Origin: Paenisporosarcina sp. OV554
GTDB taxonomy: Bacteria > Bacillota > Bacilli > Bacillales_A > Planococcaceae
NCBI RefSeq assembly: GCF_003058165.1
Contig: NZ_QBUC01000004.1
Coordinates: forward strand, 1-64,000
Length of the DNA: 64,000 bases
Direction of reading: 5' to 3'
Part shown: piece by piece, positions 35,443 to 44,506 of the stretch
Layout: each line of letters opens with the position of its first letter
Position numbering within the stretch: position 1 is the first letter of the stretch
Made by a program: the position numbers and the translations under genes
The notes under the pieces: generated by a model
Seen by the model: only the letters and a program-made list of their open reading frames with translations
What the model was told of the DNA's origin: nothing
Database searches by the model: none

Positions 35443-36525
35443 TTAATATAATCCGAGTTCTATCCCCCAAGTCATAGTTTTCTCCAAATATCTTTCTAGA
35501 AGTATACTTTTTTCTCCCCTTAACACTCTGCGCAAGTGATTAAGCAGCCTTTTCTCTAAGGTTCTCTGTAAATAAGTCATTTTCAAAAGCTGTAGTGTAT
35601 CCGTCTGAAATGTAATACCATGCTTTTTCATTTCCTGGGTATATAAATGTGTACAATGCTTTCGTATGTCCTCTGCATCTTTTTGCCAATCTTTGCGAAA
35701 ATCGATTAATATTTCTACAAGGACTACAAGATCAAACCATCCAGGAGCATATTTTGCAGACTCCCAATCAACAAATCGAATCCTCCAGTCTTGATTCTCA
35801 CTTGCATTTTGACAACTAATATTATGAAAATGGAGATCTCCGTGTATGAGGCTCTGCCCGCTTTCCAACATTTCAGGGAAGAATATGGGGCCTTTTTGTA
35901 AAATATGTTGAATGACTTTATAGCTAGGTTCCACCAATCCCCTTAAACTAGGGTCCTTCATTGCCAGATCGAGGTATTCCTTTGTTTTTTCAATATGGCT
36001 ACTTCTTTCTAAAGCCATCGACCTTGAATCATAATAGGGGAGCCAAGCATCGAAAATGTCACCATGCTGCATTATGCGATTATCGAATGTTGTAGCATGA
36101 AATTTCGCCAAGGTTGGAATGATGTTATCAAAGTGTTTTGGGGCAAGTTTAATTTGTCCGCGTAATGGTTTTACATACTCAATAAACATCCAGATTTCTA
36201 CGGCGTTTACATTCGGCTCAATCCAATATACTTGCGGCATAAATTCAAACAAAGCTTTATTGGCTTTTTGATACATATTCATTTCCACTGTATGATTTTC
36301 TTTCAATGGTGGTTTGTAAATTTTTAGTACAATCGGAATGGATTCCATTCCATCAGTGACCACCAATTTCCATATACTTGTTTTTTCACGTGAATTTTTG
36401 AGGCACTCTACTTGCGTTTCTACTAATTCAACGTTTTTACCGAGTACCTTTTTCAACTCATCATTCCAACTAAAATGCCTCCATTGTCGTATAATCTCGT
36501 CTTTACTGCTCAAAGGAAAGTTCAC
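35443..36525 (-). CDS. Aminoglycoside-phosphotransferase-like kinase
   Basis: 360-residue APH/choline-kinase fold protein. The Brenner-type catalytic motif is LIHGDLHFHN (about residue 230) and the metal site RFVDWESAKYAPGWFDL (about 255). An N-terminal lobe with a Lys in IVLKIYKP and hinge WMFIEYVK is present. The family phosphorylates small hydroxyl substrates, including aminoglycosides, choline and sugars; spore-coat CotS/YtaA proteins belong to the same fold. It is the fourth gene of an operon with a deacetylase, a glycosyltransferase and an ATP-grasp ligase, which favours a sugar-conjugate substrate. Confidence 0.75.
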   Translation of the reverse strand: MNFPLSSKDEIIRQWRHFSWNDELKKVLGKNVELVETQVECLKNSREKTSIWKLVVTDGMESIPIVLKIYKPPLKENHTVEMNMYQKANKALFEFMPQVYWIEPNVNAVEIWMFIEYVKPLRGQIKLAPKHFDNIIPTLAKFHATTFDNRIMQHGDIFDAWLPYYDSRSMALERSSHIEKTKEYLDLAMKDPSLRGLVEPSYKVIQHILQKGPIFFPEMLESGQSLIHGDLHFHNISCQNASENQDWRIRFVDWESAKYAPGWFDLVVLVEILIDFRKDWQKDAEDIRKHCTHLYTQEMKKHGITFQTDTLQLLKMTYLQRTLEKRLLNHLRRVLRGEKSILLERYLEKTMTWGIELGLY

Positions 36526-36543
36526 TCCTTTTCAAATAGATTT

Positions 36544-37722
36544 TTAACGTCTTACCCATAAATTCCGTAGGTGGGAAACAAAACTTCGTATAAACGGAAG
36601 TGGATCATCCCAAGAAAAAAGAGCTTCTACTTTTTTTCCTGATAGGCCCTTGATCCATTTGCCGATTGTCATCTCTCCATTTCTTCGTTTTTGAAGAAAT
36701 GAAATAAAATCACGGACGAGATAAACCCATTTGATTCCTTCTCGTTGACTTGTGACTGGTAAAGGATTTTGACCAGTTAGTGACAAATAGTACAAGTAGG
36801 CTAAATCAACACCGCATGCGATTGATAACCTTTGCGTCAGTCCAATTCTTGAGTTAATTTCAATAAACTTTAACTGTCCATCCCTTTGATCCCGTTTGAA
36901 TTCTGTAATAGCTAACCCTTTAAAGTGTAGTTCTGAGAGGAAAGATACAGCCTTTTGGATCACTTCTTCATCTCTTATACTTAGGACCATAGCAGAGGAG
37001 CCAAAGTCAGGGGGAAATTGATGGATTTTTTGGTTCATATATATCCCAATCAAATTCATCTGTTCATCAAAAAACGTTTTGACCGAATAAATGCATGTCT
37101 CGTCTCCGGGAATGATTTCTTGTAGCATCAGTTCGCCGTATGGCAGATAAAAGAGGTACTTTTCCCGCAATTGGGATGCTTCCTCTACCAAGATCGCTTT
37201 TTTATACAGCCGGTGACTGATCCGTTTACGGAAGTCGGAAGAATAGACAGGTTTTAAAATACAGGGGAAGGTAACTTCATTGATGATTTGTTCAAGCTGC
37301 TGCGCATCGTGTATAGCGAAGATTTTGGGACATGGTACGTTATGTTTAACCGCCAATTCATATGTTAATTTTTTATCTAATACTGCTTCAACTAGTGAGT
37401 GTTCTGGTAATAAGAACTGATAATATCGATATAATATGGTTCTATGTTTGGATATAAAATGAACAAAGTCATCAGACCCTGCATAGAGTACCGGTTTCTC
37501 GCCAAACTTTTTCCCCAAATCGGTAAGAAAATGAAACAATTCCTTTTCTTCAGAAACGGGATTAGGACAAATACCACAAGTGGCATGGCGGGTTTTACCG
37601 ATTTCATATTTCCCTTTTATATCGTATGCATAAACGGTAATTCCTTTTTTTCTCAAACTTCGAACGATACCGATCCCTGTTGCACTTAAATCAAGGACAA
37701 CAGCTGGAATTTCATGTTGCAT
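36544..37722 (-). CDS. ATP-grasp carboxylate-amine ligase-like protein
   Basis: 392-residue ATP-grasp enzyme. The N-terminal Rossmann-like part starts IPAVVLDLSATGIGIVRSLR; ATP-binding segments are NVPCPKIFAI, FPCILKPVYSS and GELMLQEIIPG, and the metal-binding end of the fold is LKFIEINSRIG. Such enzymes join a carboxylate to an amine through an acyl phosphate. It starts one base after the glycosyltransferase stop, so translation is coupled. In this operon a sugar amine freed by the PIG-L protein would be a reasonable acceptor (inference). Confidence 0.75.
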   Translation of the reverse strand: MQHEIPAVVLDLSATGIGIVRSLRKKGITVYAYDIKGKYEIGKTRHATCGICPNPVSEEKELFHFLTDLGKKFGEKPVLYAGSDDFVHFISKHRTILYRYYQFLLPEHSLVEAVLDKKLTYELAVKHNVPCPKIFAIHDAQQLEQIINEVTFPCILKPVYSSDFRKRISHRLYKKAILVEEASQLREKYLFYLPYGELMLQEIIPGDETCIYSVKTFFDEQMNLIGIYMNQKIHQFPPDFGSSAMVLSIRDEEVIQKAVSFLSELHFKGLAITEFKRDQRDGQLKFIEINSRIGLTQRLSIACGVDLAYLYYLSLTGQNPLPVTSQREGIKWVYLVRDFISFLQKRRNGEMTIGKWIKGLSGKKVEALFSWDDPLPFIRSFVSHLRNLWVRR

Positions 37723-39066
37723 CTATTCCTCCTCCTTGGTATTAAGGGATTGATATATTTCTTCTATTTTCTTTATCATGCTCGTACTGGTCAAATGCAT
37801 TTCCGCGAAAGTCCCTGCATTTTTGGCCAAGGCTTCTCTTAATGCCGAATCGCTTAGTAGAAGTGATAATTTTTCTGCTAGCTGTTGCGAGTTCCCTGGT
37901 TCAGCAATTAAGCCTGAATGGTAATCCTGAATGATTTCTGGAATACCACCTTGATTCGTTGTAATAATAGCCTTGTTCGCAAACATCGCCTCGATGATCG
38001 CGATCGGTAACGTGTCGCTCGTGGTTGGCAGAACAAAAATATCAGACTGACTTAACAATTCAGATATATCGTTTCTTACCCCTAAAAAAGAGACGTTGCT
38101 TAATTGTAACGCTTGAACTTGATCCTCAAGCTCTTCTCTCATCTCTCCATCACCAACAATCCAAACATCAACATTATTTAATTTACTTTTTATTAAAGCA
38201 AGAGCTTCTAACAAGTATTTGTGACCTTTACGAGGGCGAAGACGTGAAATACACGTAATGACAGTTTTATTTTCTGTCGTTGTTAATGTTCTTTGTTTGT
38301 TTATCGATTTAAAATCAATACCAGTATAAACAGTCGTCATTTTGTTATCCTTAGCTCCTAATTTTTTTAGCATGGGACGAAAGGCTTCACACAGGGTAAT
38401 TATGTGATCTGAACTTTCAACGGCTTTTTGATCCAATGCTAAAAAGTAAGCCTCTTCTACAGATTCTTGTTCAATCAAATTAAAATCAAGTTTTCGTTGA
38501 GTCATAAACCCATGAGGAGTAAAGAGTAGCGGCTTTTGATAAGATTGGTTTATTCTACCTAATATATTGGCTGTAAATCGATCCTGTGCGTGGAAAATAT
38601 CATATTTCTCTAAATTCATGTTCCTTAACTTCATTTCGTAATGAGATAGACGTTTGTTTTCCTTTACTATTTTGTCACTGTAATAACCATATCGATTAAT
38701 ATAAAATTGTTTAGTTTCCTTTACTATTTTCTTTTGATAATCCTTACCTATATCCTTTGGAAATAGGTTGGGAGCAATAATATCAACAATATGCCCCAAC
38801 TCCTCCAATCCAACTTTTAGTGCAGTTATATAATTTTGAAGTCCCCCTACAGCAGGATAATTCCAATATGTCGTAATTAAAATCCGTAGATTTCTCCGTT
38901 CTGAGCTATCAATGGACTGTTTCTTGATATTGCACTTGTTCTTTTTCTCTTTCCTCTTTTTTTCTTTTGAGGATTGAGTCATACCATAGTATTGGTCTGT
39001 TGCAGAGACCAAATAAGGATATGGAACTGGCAAAGAGGAATGATCGTACTTATCTGTCATTTCCAT
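37723..39066 (-). CDS. GT4-family glycosyltransferase with Lys-rich N-terminal extension
   Basis: 447 residues. GT-B fold: N-terminal TTYWNYPAVGGLQNYITAL with the GG loop, HAQDRF, TPHGF, and the C-terminal nucleotide-sugar region ISRLRPRKGHKYLLEAL, LGVRNDISELLSQSDIFVLPTTSDTLPIAIIEAMF. The EX7E-like box (DTLPIAIIE) is characteristic of family 4. The first 60 residues, including KEKKRKEKKNKCNIKK, are not part of the fold; an internal start near LRILITTYW is possible but no strong ribosome site is evident. It overlaps the deacetylase gene by ten bases. Confidence 0.85.
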   Translation of the reverse strand: MEMTDKYDHSSLPVPYPYLVSATDQYYGMTQSSKEKKRKEKKNKCNIKKQSIDSSERRNLRILITTYWNYPAVGGLQNYITALKVGLEELGHIVDIIAPNLFPKDIGKDYQKKIVKETKQFYINRYGYYSDKIVKENKRLSHYEMKLRNMNLEKYDIFHAQDRFTANILGRINQSYQKPLLFTPHGFMTQRKLDFNLIEQESVEEAYFLALDQKAVESSDHIITLCEAFRPMLKKLGAKDNKMTTVYTGIDFKSINKQRTLTTTENKTVITCISRLRPRKGHKYLLEALALIKSKLNNVDVWIVGDGEMREELEDQVQALQLSNVSFLGVRNDISELLSQSDIFVLPTTSDTLPIAIIEAMFANKAIITTNQGGIPEIIQDYHSGLIAEPGNSQQLAEKLSLLLSDSALREALAKNAGTFAEMHLTSTSMIKKIEEIYQSLNTKEEE

Positions 39067-39722
39067 ACCCTCCTTATGATTTCAAAGGCTTCTGCGTATT
39101 CAACTCCAACGGTCATGCCGCGTACTTGGGCTAAATGCTCCACTCCTTTATATGATCGCGGATGAGGAAATGGTTTCATCTCTACATCATAGAACTGAAG
39201 TGACTCGAGTTTTATCTCGATTGTCTCTGTAATATCGACATAATAATTAGGTTTAAAGGCCTTATCATTCGTATGTTGGCTCCACTCACTGGAAGAAACT
39301 GTTTCGAAACAAAGGAGTTCAATTGGCTTTTTTCCTGGTAGCGGGCGGGCTGCAGTTAACACGGCTTGAAACAGAATTTGATGGTCCATGTTAATGTCGC
39401 CATAGTGATGGGTAAAAATCATATAAGGTTCATACTTTGCTATTAAAGCTTCAATCTCTTTATTGATAACATGTAATGGAAATGTCTCCAATAATAGATT
39501 CGGGTATTCCAAAAAAATAACTTCTTCTATACCTAAGTGTTTATTTGCCATTAAGATGGCCTGCTTCATGTGTCCCTCCTCTTCCTTCCGTCCTTTAGCG
39601 AAAATAACGGTGATAACTTTATTTCCATTATTAATTAATTTCTTTAACGTTCCACCGCTACCAAGGAGCTCATCGTCGGGATGTGCTGCAATTACTAACA
39701 CATTTTTTTTCAAATTTTTCAC
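39057..39722 (-). CDS. PIG-L/LmbE-family deacetylase
   Basis: 221-residue zinc deacetylase-type protein. The signature AAHPDDELLGSGGTL lies at the N-terminus and the third zinc ligand in HHYGDINMDHQ (about residue 115). The family removes acetyl groups from N-acetylglucosamine moieties, as in BshB of bacillithiol and MshB of mycothiol synthesis. It is the first gene of the four-gene operon, overlapping the GT4 gene. Confidence 0.85.
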   Translation of the reverse strand: MKNLKKNVLVIAAHPDDELLGSGGTLKKLINNGNKVITVIFAKGRKEEEGHMKQAILMANKHLGIEEVIFLEYPNLLLETFPLHVINKEIEALIAKYEPYMIFTHHYGDINMDHQILFQAVLTAARPLPGKKPIELLCFETVSSSEWSQHTNDKAFKPNYYVDITETIEIKLESLQFYDVEMKPFPHPRSYKGVEHLAQVRGMTVGVEYAEAFEIIRRVWK

Positions 39723-40218
39723 CTCTTAACTTTTTAATAATTTACTAGACTCTTGTTATGTATATGAAGTTTAATGCTTTTAAGGATAGACAAAAGCGGA
39801 GAATGGTGAAAATGAAGAGGAATGAGTGAATAAAATAGAGTAAGAGATAATAAAAACGATATAAATTGGTTAGCCCAAGACAGAATACGGTTTTTTAGGA
39901 TGCGGTCAGCGGGAAAGTCATAAAAGCATGATCCATGTGGGATTATGCTTTTTACTTTTGTACATACATAAAATTGTGAAAGTTCCGATCTTTGAAGGCA
40001 GAAGTAACAGTTAGCTTTACGCCAGCGTGTCTTCGACGAAGTGGAATATGCGAACGAGTGTTATAGCTTCAATTCACATAATTAAAAAGGTCAAGTGTGA
40101 GTTGTACACGTATGGAAAAGTATGATGAAGTTTTTTTGGAAGTGATTGTTATCATATGAGGGCTTGTCTTTCTCTATTGAATTCATGAATGGAAATAAAA
40201 CAAAGCCATCAAACACAA
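39723..40218. other. Intergenic between argF terminator and PIG-L operon
   Basis: No gene recognised. It must hold the promoter of the PIG-L operon. A hairpin at 39922-39958 (AAAGCATGATCC / GGGATTATGCTTTTT) has a T run on the plus strand although no plus-strand gene precedes it. The stretch 39990-40080 is richer in GC and may be a gene remnant. Confidence 0.4.
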
Positions 40219-40253
40219 AAAAAGTTCCTGAAAGGTTAATCAGGAACTTTCTC
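40219..40253 (-). terminator. Terminator of argF
   Basis: AAAGTTCCTGA and TCAGGAACTTT with a short loop; A run on the left gives the T run on the minus strand. Confidence 0.85.
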
Positions 40254-40255
40254 TG

Positions 40256-41221
40256 TTAGGCAAGGATAGAAGCAAGGATGGCTTTTTGTGCATGTAAGCG
40301 ATTTTCAGCTTGTTGAAATACGGCTGAATGTTGGCCATCGATGATTGATGTTGCCACTTCCTCTTCACGATGCGCAGGTAGACAGTGTAGAAATAAATAG
40401 TTCGACTTTGCATGTTGAACGAGTTCTTCATTTATTTGATACCTTTCGAACGCTTGAAGTCTCGCAGCGGTTTCTTCTTCTTGACCCATGCTTGTCCACA
40501 CATCTGTGTAAATGACATCAGCGTTTTTAACCGCTTCTATTGGATTGGTAGTCGTCATTATTGTCGATCCATTCGAAGCTGCTAGTTGTTGAGCTTTCGC
40601 TAAAATGTTGCTGTCTATTTCAAACCCTGTTGGTGAGGCGATAGATACGTCTACTCCGAGATGAGCACAGGCTATGATAAGAGAATGTGCTACATTGTTG
40701 CCATCGCCTACGTATGCTAACTTTTGACCTGGTAAATTGCCTTTGACTTCATGAATAGTTAATAAATCGGCTAATGCTTGGCATGGATGATAAAGATCTG
40801 TTAAACCATTGATAACGGGAATAGTTGCTGAATAAGCCAACTCTTCGACCATTTTGTGTGAATTAGCACGAATCATTATGCCATCTAAATAACCTGATAA
40901 TACTTTTCCTGTATCTGAAATAGGTTCACCACGACCAATCTGCAAATCTCTTGCATGCATATACATTGCATGGCCGCCTAATTGATTCATCCCTACTTCA
41001 AATGAAATACGTGTACGAGTGGAATGTTTTTCGAAAATGAGACCAACCGTTTTACCTAAGAGCAATGGTGGATGCACGCCATTTTTGGCTAAACTCTTCA
41101 ATTGAACTGCTAAATCTAGCAGACCTTTTACTTCTTCGGACGAATAATCAAACCAAGTTAATAAGTCTTTTCCTCTCACACTCTTAACTACTTCAAGATT
41201 CACGTATTCTAATAACTTCAT
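40256..41221 (-). CDS. argF: Ornithine carbamoyltransferase
   Basis: 321-residue transcarbamylase making citrulline in arginine synthesis. It shows the carbamoyl-phosphate site STRTRISFE (about residue 57), HPCQALADL and the ornithine-site HCLPAHREEEV. It stands alone here rather than in an arg/car cluster, in a segment that differs from B. subtilis. An ArgR/AhrC-like box lies about 70 bases upstream. Confidence 0.95.
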   Translation of the reverse strand: MKLLEYVNLEVVKSVRGKDLLTWFDYSSEEVKGLLDLAVQLKSLAKNGVHPPLLLGKTVGLIFEKHSTRTRISFEVGMNQLGGHAMYMHARDLQIGRGEPISDTGKVLSGYLDGIMIRANSHKMVEELAYSATIPVINGLTDLYHPCQALADLLTIHEVKGNLPGQKLAYVGDGNNVAHSLIIACAHLGVDVSIASPTGFEIDSNILAKAQQLAASNGSTIMTTTNPIEAVKNADVIYTDVWTSMGQEEETAARLQAFERYQINEELVQHAKSNYLFLHCLPAHREEEVATSIIDGQHSAVFQQAENRLHAQKAILASILA

Positions 41222-41286
41222 AAATATTCACCCCTATTTATAATTATGTATTCCTTATTATAAATATGCATAGTTATAAATGCAAG

Positions 41287-41301
41287 TGAATTTTTATTAA
41301 T
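41287..41301. promoter_or_regulatory. ARG box ahead of argF
   Basis: TGAATTTTTATTAAT differs by one base from the reverse complement of the Bacillus ARG box ATGAATAAAAATTCA. AhrC/ArgR binding would repress argF when arginine is present. The AT-rich context lowers certainty. Confidence 0.5.
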
Positions 41302-41315
41302 TTAATTAATAAAGT

Positions 41316-41346
41316 AAAGCGTCCTATATTTGATAAGACGCTTTTT
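41316..41346. terminator. Terminator between argF and the repeat-protein gene
   Basis: AAAGCGTC and GACGCTTT around a 13-base loop; the T run is on the plus strand. Confidence 0.65.
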
Positions 41347-41482
41347 CTCTTTTTCTTGAAATAGTAATGATTACACCCTTCATAAAGCTATTAACGTAAT
41401 TAGCCTCCATAACAATCATTCATTATATAAAGCTTTACTTCAACTGTATAAGTTACATCACAAATATCATTCATCGCCACTT

Positions 41483-42202
41483 CTATGTGTACCAGCATGA
41501 ATCTTTACCAAATCCAACAATATCGTCTAACCTAATACAGTATTTTTGAAATTCTTCGAGTAAAATGTCACTTGAATTACTGAATACCTTTACTGGTTCG
41601 AATATTATATAATTTATCTTTGGAACCAATATTACACAATCCTTTTTCACATCTTGAATTGTTCCTTCAGTATACGTTGCATCGTTTGTAAAGATGACCA
41701 CACGTCTACCGATGAAGTCATCTAACTTTTCGCGAATCCAACAATTGCAATCATTCTCTTTACATTTCTTTTCATGACAGTCATCTTTCCATTTCTCGTC
41801 GTGACATTTACATTTCTTTTCATGACAGTCATCTTTCCATTTCTCGTCGTGACATTTACATTTCTTTTCGTGACAGTCATCTTTCCATTTCTTTTCATGA
41901 CAATCATCTTTCCATTTCACTTCATTACAGTTCCATTTCTTTTTATGAGAATCATCTTTCCATTTCTCGTCGTAACAATTCCATTTCTTTTTGCGGCAGT
42001 CATCTTTCCACTTCTCGTCGTGACAGTTCCATTTCTTTTTGTGGCAGTCGTCTTTCCATTCTGTTTTAATCTCTACTTCAGAACACTTGGAACATTTACA
42101 TCCTTCTCTTTTTTCCCATTTTTTATCTGGACATTCTTTTTTACAACACTTGGAGCATTTACATCCTTCTCTTTTCCCACAATTTTTTGGGTAAAATCGC
42201 AT
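41483..42202 (-). CDS. Cys/His/Trp-repeat protein with C-terminal LSm-like domain, probable spore-surface protein
   Basis: 239 residues. The N-terminus has two GCKCSKC motifs; residues of about 45-150 are six or seven repeats of a 16-residue unit built on EKWKDDCHKKKWNC, later EKWKDDCHEKKCKC. The C-terminal 85 residues (from WIREKLDDFIGRRVVIFTND) look like a small beta-barrel of the LSm/DUF2642 sort found in spore-coat proteins. ATG at 42202 follows AAGGAGGTG at nine bases; a longer frame to 42262 has no such site. High Lys, Cys and His content suggests a cross-linked or metal-binding coat protein (inference). Neighbouring genes are SPOCS-like. Confidence 0.6.
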   Translation of the reverse strand: MRFYPKNCGKREGCKCSKCCKKECPDKKWEKREGCKCSKCSEVEIKTEWKDDCHKKKWNCHDEKWKDDCRKKKWNCYDEKWKDDSHKKKWNCNEVKWKDDCHEKKWKDDCHEKKCKCHDEKWKDDCHEKKCKCHDEKWKDDCHEKKCKENDCNCWIREKLDDFIGRRVVIFTNDATYTEGTIQDVKKDCVILVPKINYIIFEPVKVFSNSSDILLEEFQKYCIRLDDIVGFGKDSCWYT

Positions 42203-42262
42203 TTTTGATTGCACCTCCTTTCGCTCGGATTTTAGTAAACTCAACTTTTTTGATCCACTCAA

Positions 42263-43113
42263 TCCGTAATTTCCCTTATATCTATAGCATATTAAGTGAT
42301 AGAAAAAGACTCTAGGCAGACTGAAGTTTAATAGCTTTTTTATACTATTAATTTTTTCCTTTATTTATAGAAGCATATTCTTCTTGCCAAGCTTTAAATT
42401 TGCATTTTTTAGGGAATTTCTTACCACTTCTTATTTGATAAATGTATTTTTGGGTCATTTTCTTAATTGTTTAAACTCGATGGATTTCCACTTCATGGAT
42501 CCAGTCATAGTCATATCCATTATCAATAAAAAAAGCAGGCTTATTTGCCTGCATTCCCTGTTTCTTATTCACTTGATTTACCGAGTTTGCCCCACACACA
42601 GCACGAGAGATGTAACTGGAAAATTCAAATTCTAGAATAACCATACAATCATTTGCCCGCTTTTATTACTTAAGTTATTGTGAACCTTCTCCTCACCATA
42701 TTGTTCAGCATATAGCTTATAGATTTCTTGAAAAAACATTTTTGCTCCTCTGGATGCTTTAAAACGATTTGTCTAAAGTCACAAGTAATTCATTGATCAC
42801 GAAAGCATTTTCCCGGCTTTTCCTTGTGTTTTCTTTGGGTATCAATAATTTTCATCCACGGATGAGCATATGTATCATTATTTTTACAAACAACATTTAT
42901 GTAACTTAATGAAATTCCAATTCTTTAATGGTATTTCAAAAGATACTTCATTTTTCCGCAAAATAGTAAACCCCTATCGTGGACTAGATAGGGGTTTATA
43001 AAGTGGGACTATAATTATAATTCCTCATTGCGAGGTGATATTTGTAGCATTTCTCGTTAATGTTTGCTTAGCATTTTTTAAAAAGATTTGCTTGTGGTAA
43101 ACCTAGTGGGTTT
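42263..43113. other. Intergenic between repeat-protein gene and first SPOCS-like gene
   Basis: No gene recognised. It contains a hairpin at 42531-42555 (AAGCAGGC / GCCTGC) and the terminator at 42968-42998. Upstream of the repeat protein the sequence CACTTAATATGCTATAGATA may include a sporulation promoter, but I could not fit a consensus. Confidence 0.4.
42968..42998 (-). terminator. Terminator of first SPOCS-like gene
   Basis: AAACCCCTATC and GATAGGGGTTT. Nearly the same hairpin follows two other paralogues (47386-47413 and 48899-48932). Confidence 0.8.
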
Positions 43114-43851
43114 TTAACAATCGCCTAAAGATTGAATTCGTACTTGTCGCGTTTGTAATACTTTTAGTTTAAGTTCAAGTACAATTTTTTCACGTAGAGT
43201 ATCAAACGTGTTACCCGCATTTACAGCATGTGGAGAAAAATCAAGTTCAAAGAAATTTGCACTAATTAACTCACAATATGGTTGCTCATTATAAAAAACA
43301 CTATTTTCAAAGAAGTATTTATCTTGGCGTGGCGAGTCACCGGTTTTCGGATCTAAAAATCGAGATCTACTTCCTGAAGATCCACCTAAAATTGGGTAAA
43401 TAAGAAAATCGTTACCCTTAAGGTCTGCGAATCCAGAAAATGGAACAGTTGCAATTCGATCCCGAATTACTCCATTACAATCATCAGTAGAATATTCAAT
43501 ATCTTTGCGAATAAATCCTTCTACAAATAATTTAGCTCTTTTTACTGTAAAGACGCCTGGACATACTTCTTTCCCAAATTCACAAGGTACTAATTTACAT
43601 TGTGTTAGAAATACATCTTTTGACACTCGTTTAATTTCAACTGCTGGTGGATTAAGCGGAATATTTGCTTCCACAACAATTGAAAGTGTGGTCTCAGCTA
43701 ATACAGCTGGAACTTTAATAACCGGTTGAGTATCCTTGCGAAGGACGCAAGGTTTTGCTTTTTCATCATGTAAAGGTACTTGATTTATTCCCTCTACTGG
43801 ACAAGGCATCATAATGGGATCCGAAGAATTTGTATTGTTATTTTGATTCAT
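43114..43851 (-). CDS. SPOCS-like spore-surface protein, paralogue 1
   Basis: 245 residues. After a short polar tail and a CPVEGINQVPLHDEKAKPCVL segment, a SPOCS/DUF3794-like beta domain runs from IKVPAVLAETTLSIVVEANI through LTQCKLVP to LFVEGFIRKDIEYS; then comes a second module VPFSGFADLKG...FYNEQPYCELISANFFELDF and a final strand EKIVLELKLKVLQ. No signal peptide. Related proteins in spore formers are exosporium or coat components, some annotated CsxC-type; that link is inference. ATG at 43851 follows AGGAGG. Three relatives lie at 45.1, 47.7 and 49.0 kb. Confidence 0.6.
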   Translation of the reverse strand: MNQNNNTNSSDPIMMPCPVEGINQVPLHDEKAKPCVLRKDTQPVIKVPAVLAETTLSIVVEANIPLNPPAVEIKRVSKDVFLTQCKLVPCEFGKEVCPGVFTVKRAKLFVEGFIRKDIEYSTDDCNGVIRDRIATVPFSGFADLKGNDFLIYPILGGSSGSRSRFLDPKTGDSPRQDKYFFENSVFYNEQPYCELISANFFELDFSPHAVNAGNTFDTLREKIVLELKLKVLQTRQVRIQSLGDC

Positions 43852-44227
43852 CCTTTTCACCTCCTATCATTCTTTAAAAATTTTTTCACATTACCTTCTG
43901 TAAATTGTCAATTTAAGTCGAACATTTAGATGGTTCATGAATACTCTAAAGGCATAGTTATAGTTACGCAGAATGAATTTCAAAAGAACCTTCTTCAACA
44001 TGCCTTCACTACTTTGTAACCTATTGAGCAGCACTTTTAATTATCTATTGTTCGATTTAATATAATAATCTACATTTTCAATATATGTTTCAGATGACAT
44101 TAGTGTATATGCATATATAATAGGTATTTCAATATTTTTTTGTTTTGATGCAGAAAGATTTCTTAAGAGATGTGGAATGTTAGGTCTTAATCAAATAAAC
44201 GATCCAGTTATTTACCATCTAAATAAA

Positions 44228-44266
44228 ACAGATTTAAGGTAAAGTACCTTAAATCTGCTATTTTTG
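44228..44266. terminator. Hairpin terminator, orphan
   Basis: ACAGATTTAAGGTA pairs with TACCTTAAATCTG; T-rich after it. No intact gene adjoins. Confidence 0.6.
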
Positions 44267-44470
44267 GTTCAAAAGGTCCACACTACATTTTTTATTTATA
44301 AAATGAAGTTTTCAGTCAACAACCTTGCCTACAGACGCAGCTCTCACCTGTTTATTATCTAAAAATAAACATTAAAAGAGCTAATAAAAAACTACCCTTG
44401 AGTTCTGATTAGCTAGGGTGGATTAACGTCACATCCAGCAGATTACCTTTTTAGCAATCTCCAAATTAAT

Positions 44471-44506
44471 AAACCCGTTGGCTTTGTTGCGCCAACGGGT
44501 TTTTTA
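44471..44506 (+). terminator. Hairpin terminator, orphan
   Basis: AAACCCGTTGGC and GCCAACGGGTTTTTT. No intact plus-strand gene precedes it, a sign of gene loss. Confidence 0.65.

Noticed and set aside
35443-39722. The operon as the bacillithiol pathway itself
   Set aside because: BshC is absent, and the GT4 and PIG-L proteins lie with an ATP-grasp enzyme and a kinase, which bacillithiol synthesis does not use.
41774-42208. Long plus-strand open frame rich in Phe, Val and Thr
   Set aside because: It is the antisense of the 48-bp repeats of the Cys/His/Trp protein and stays open only because of that repetition; it has no ribosome site.
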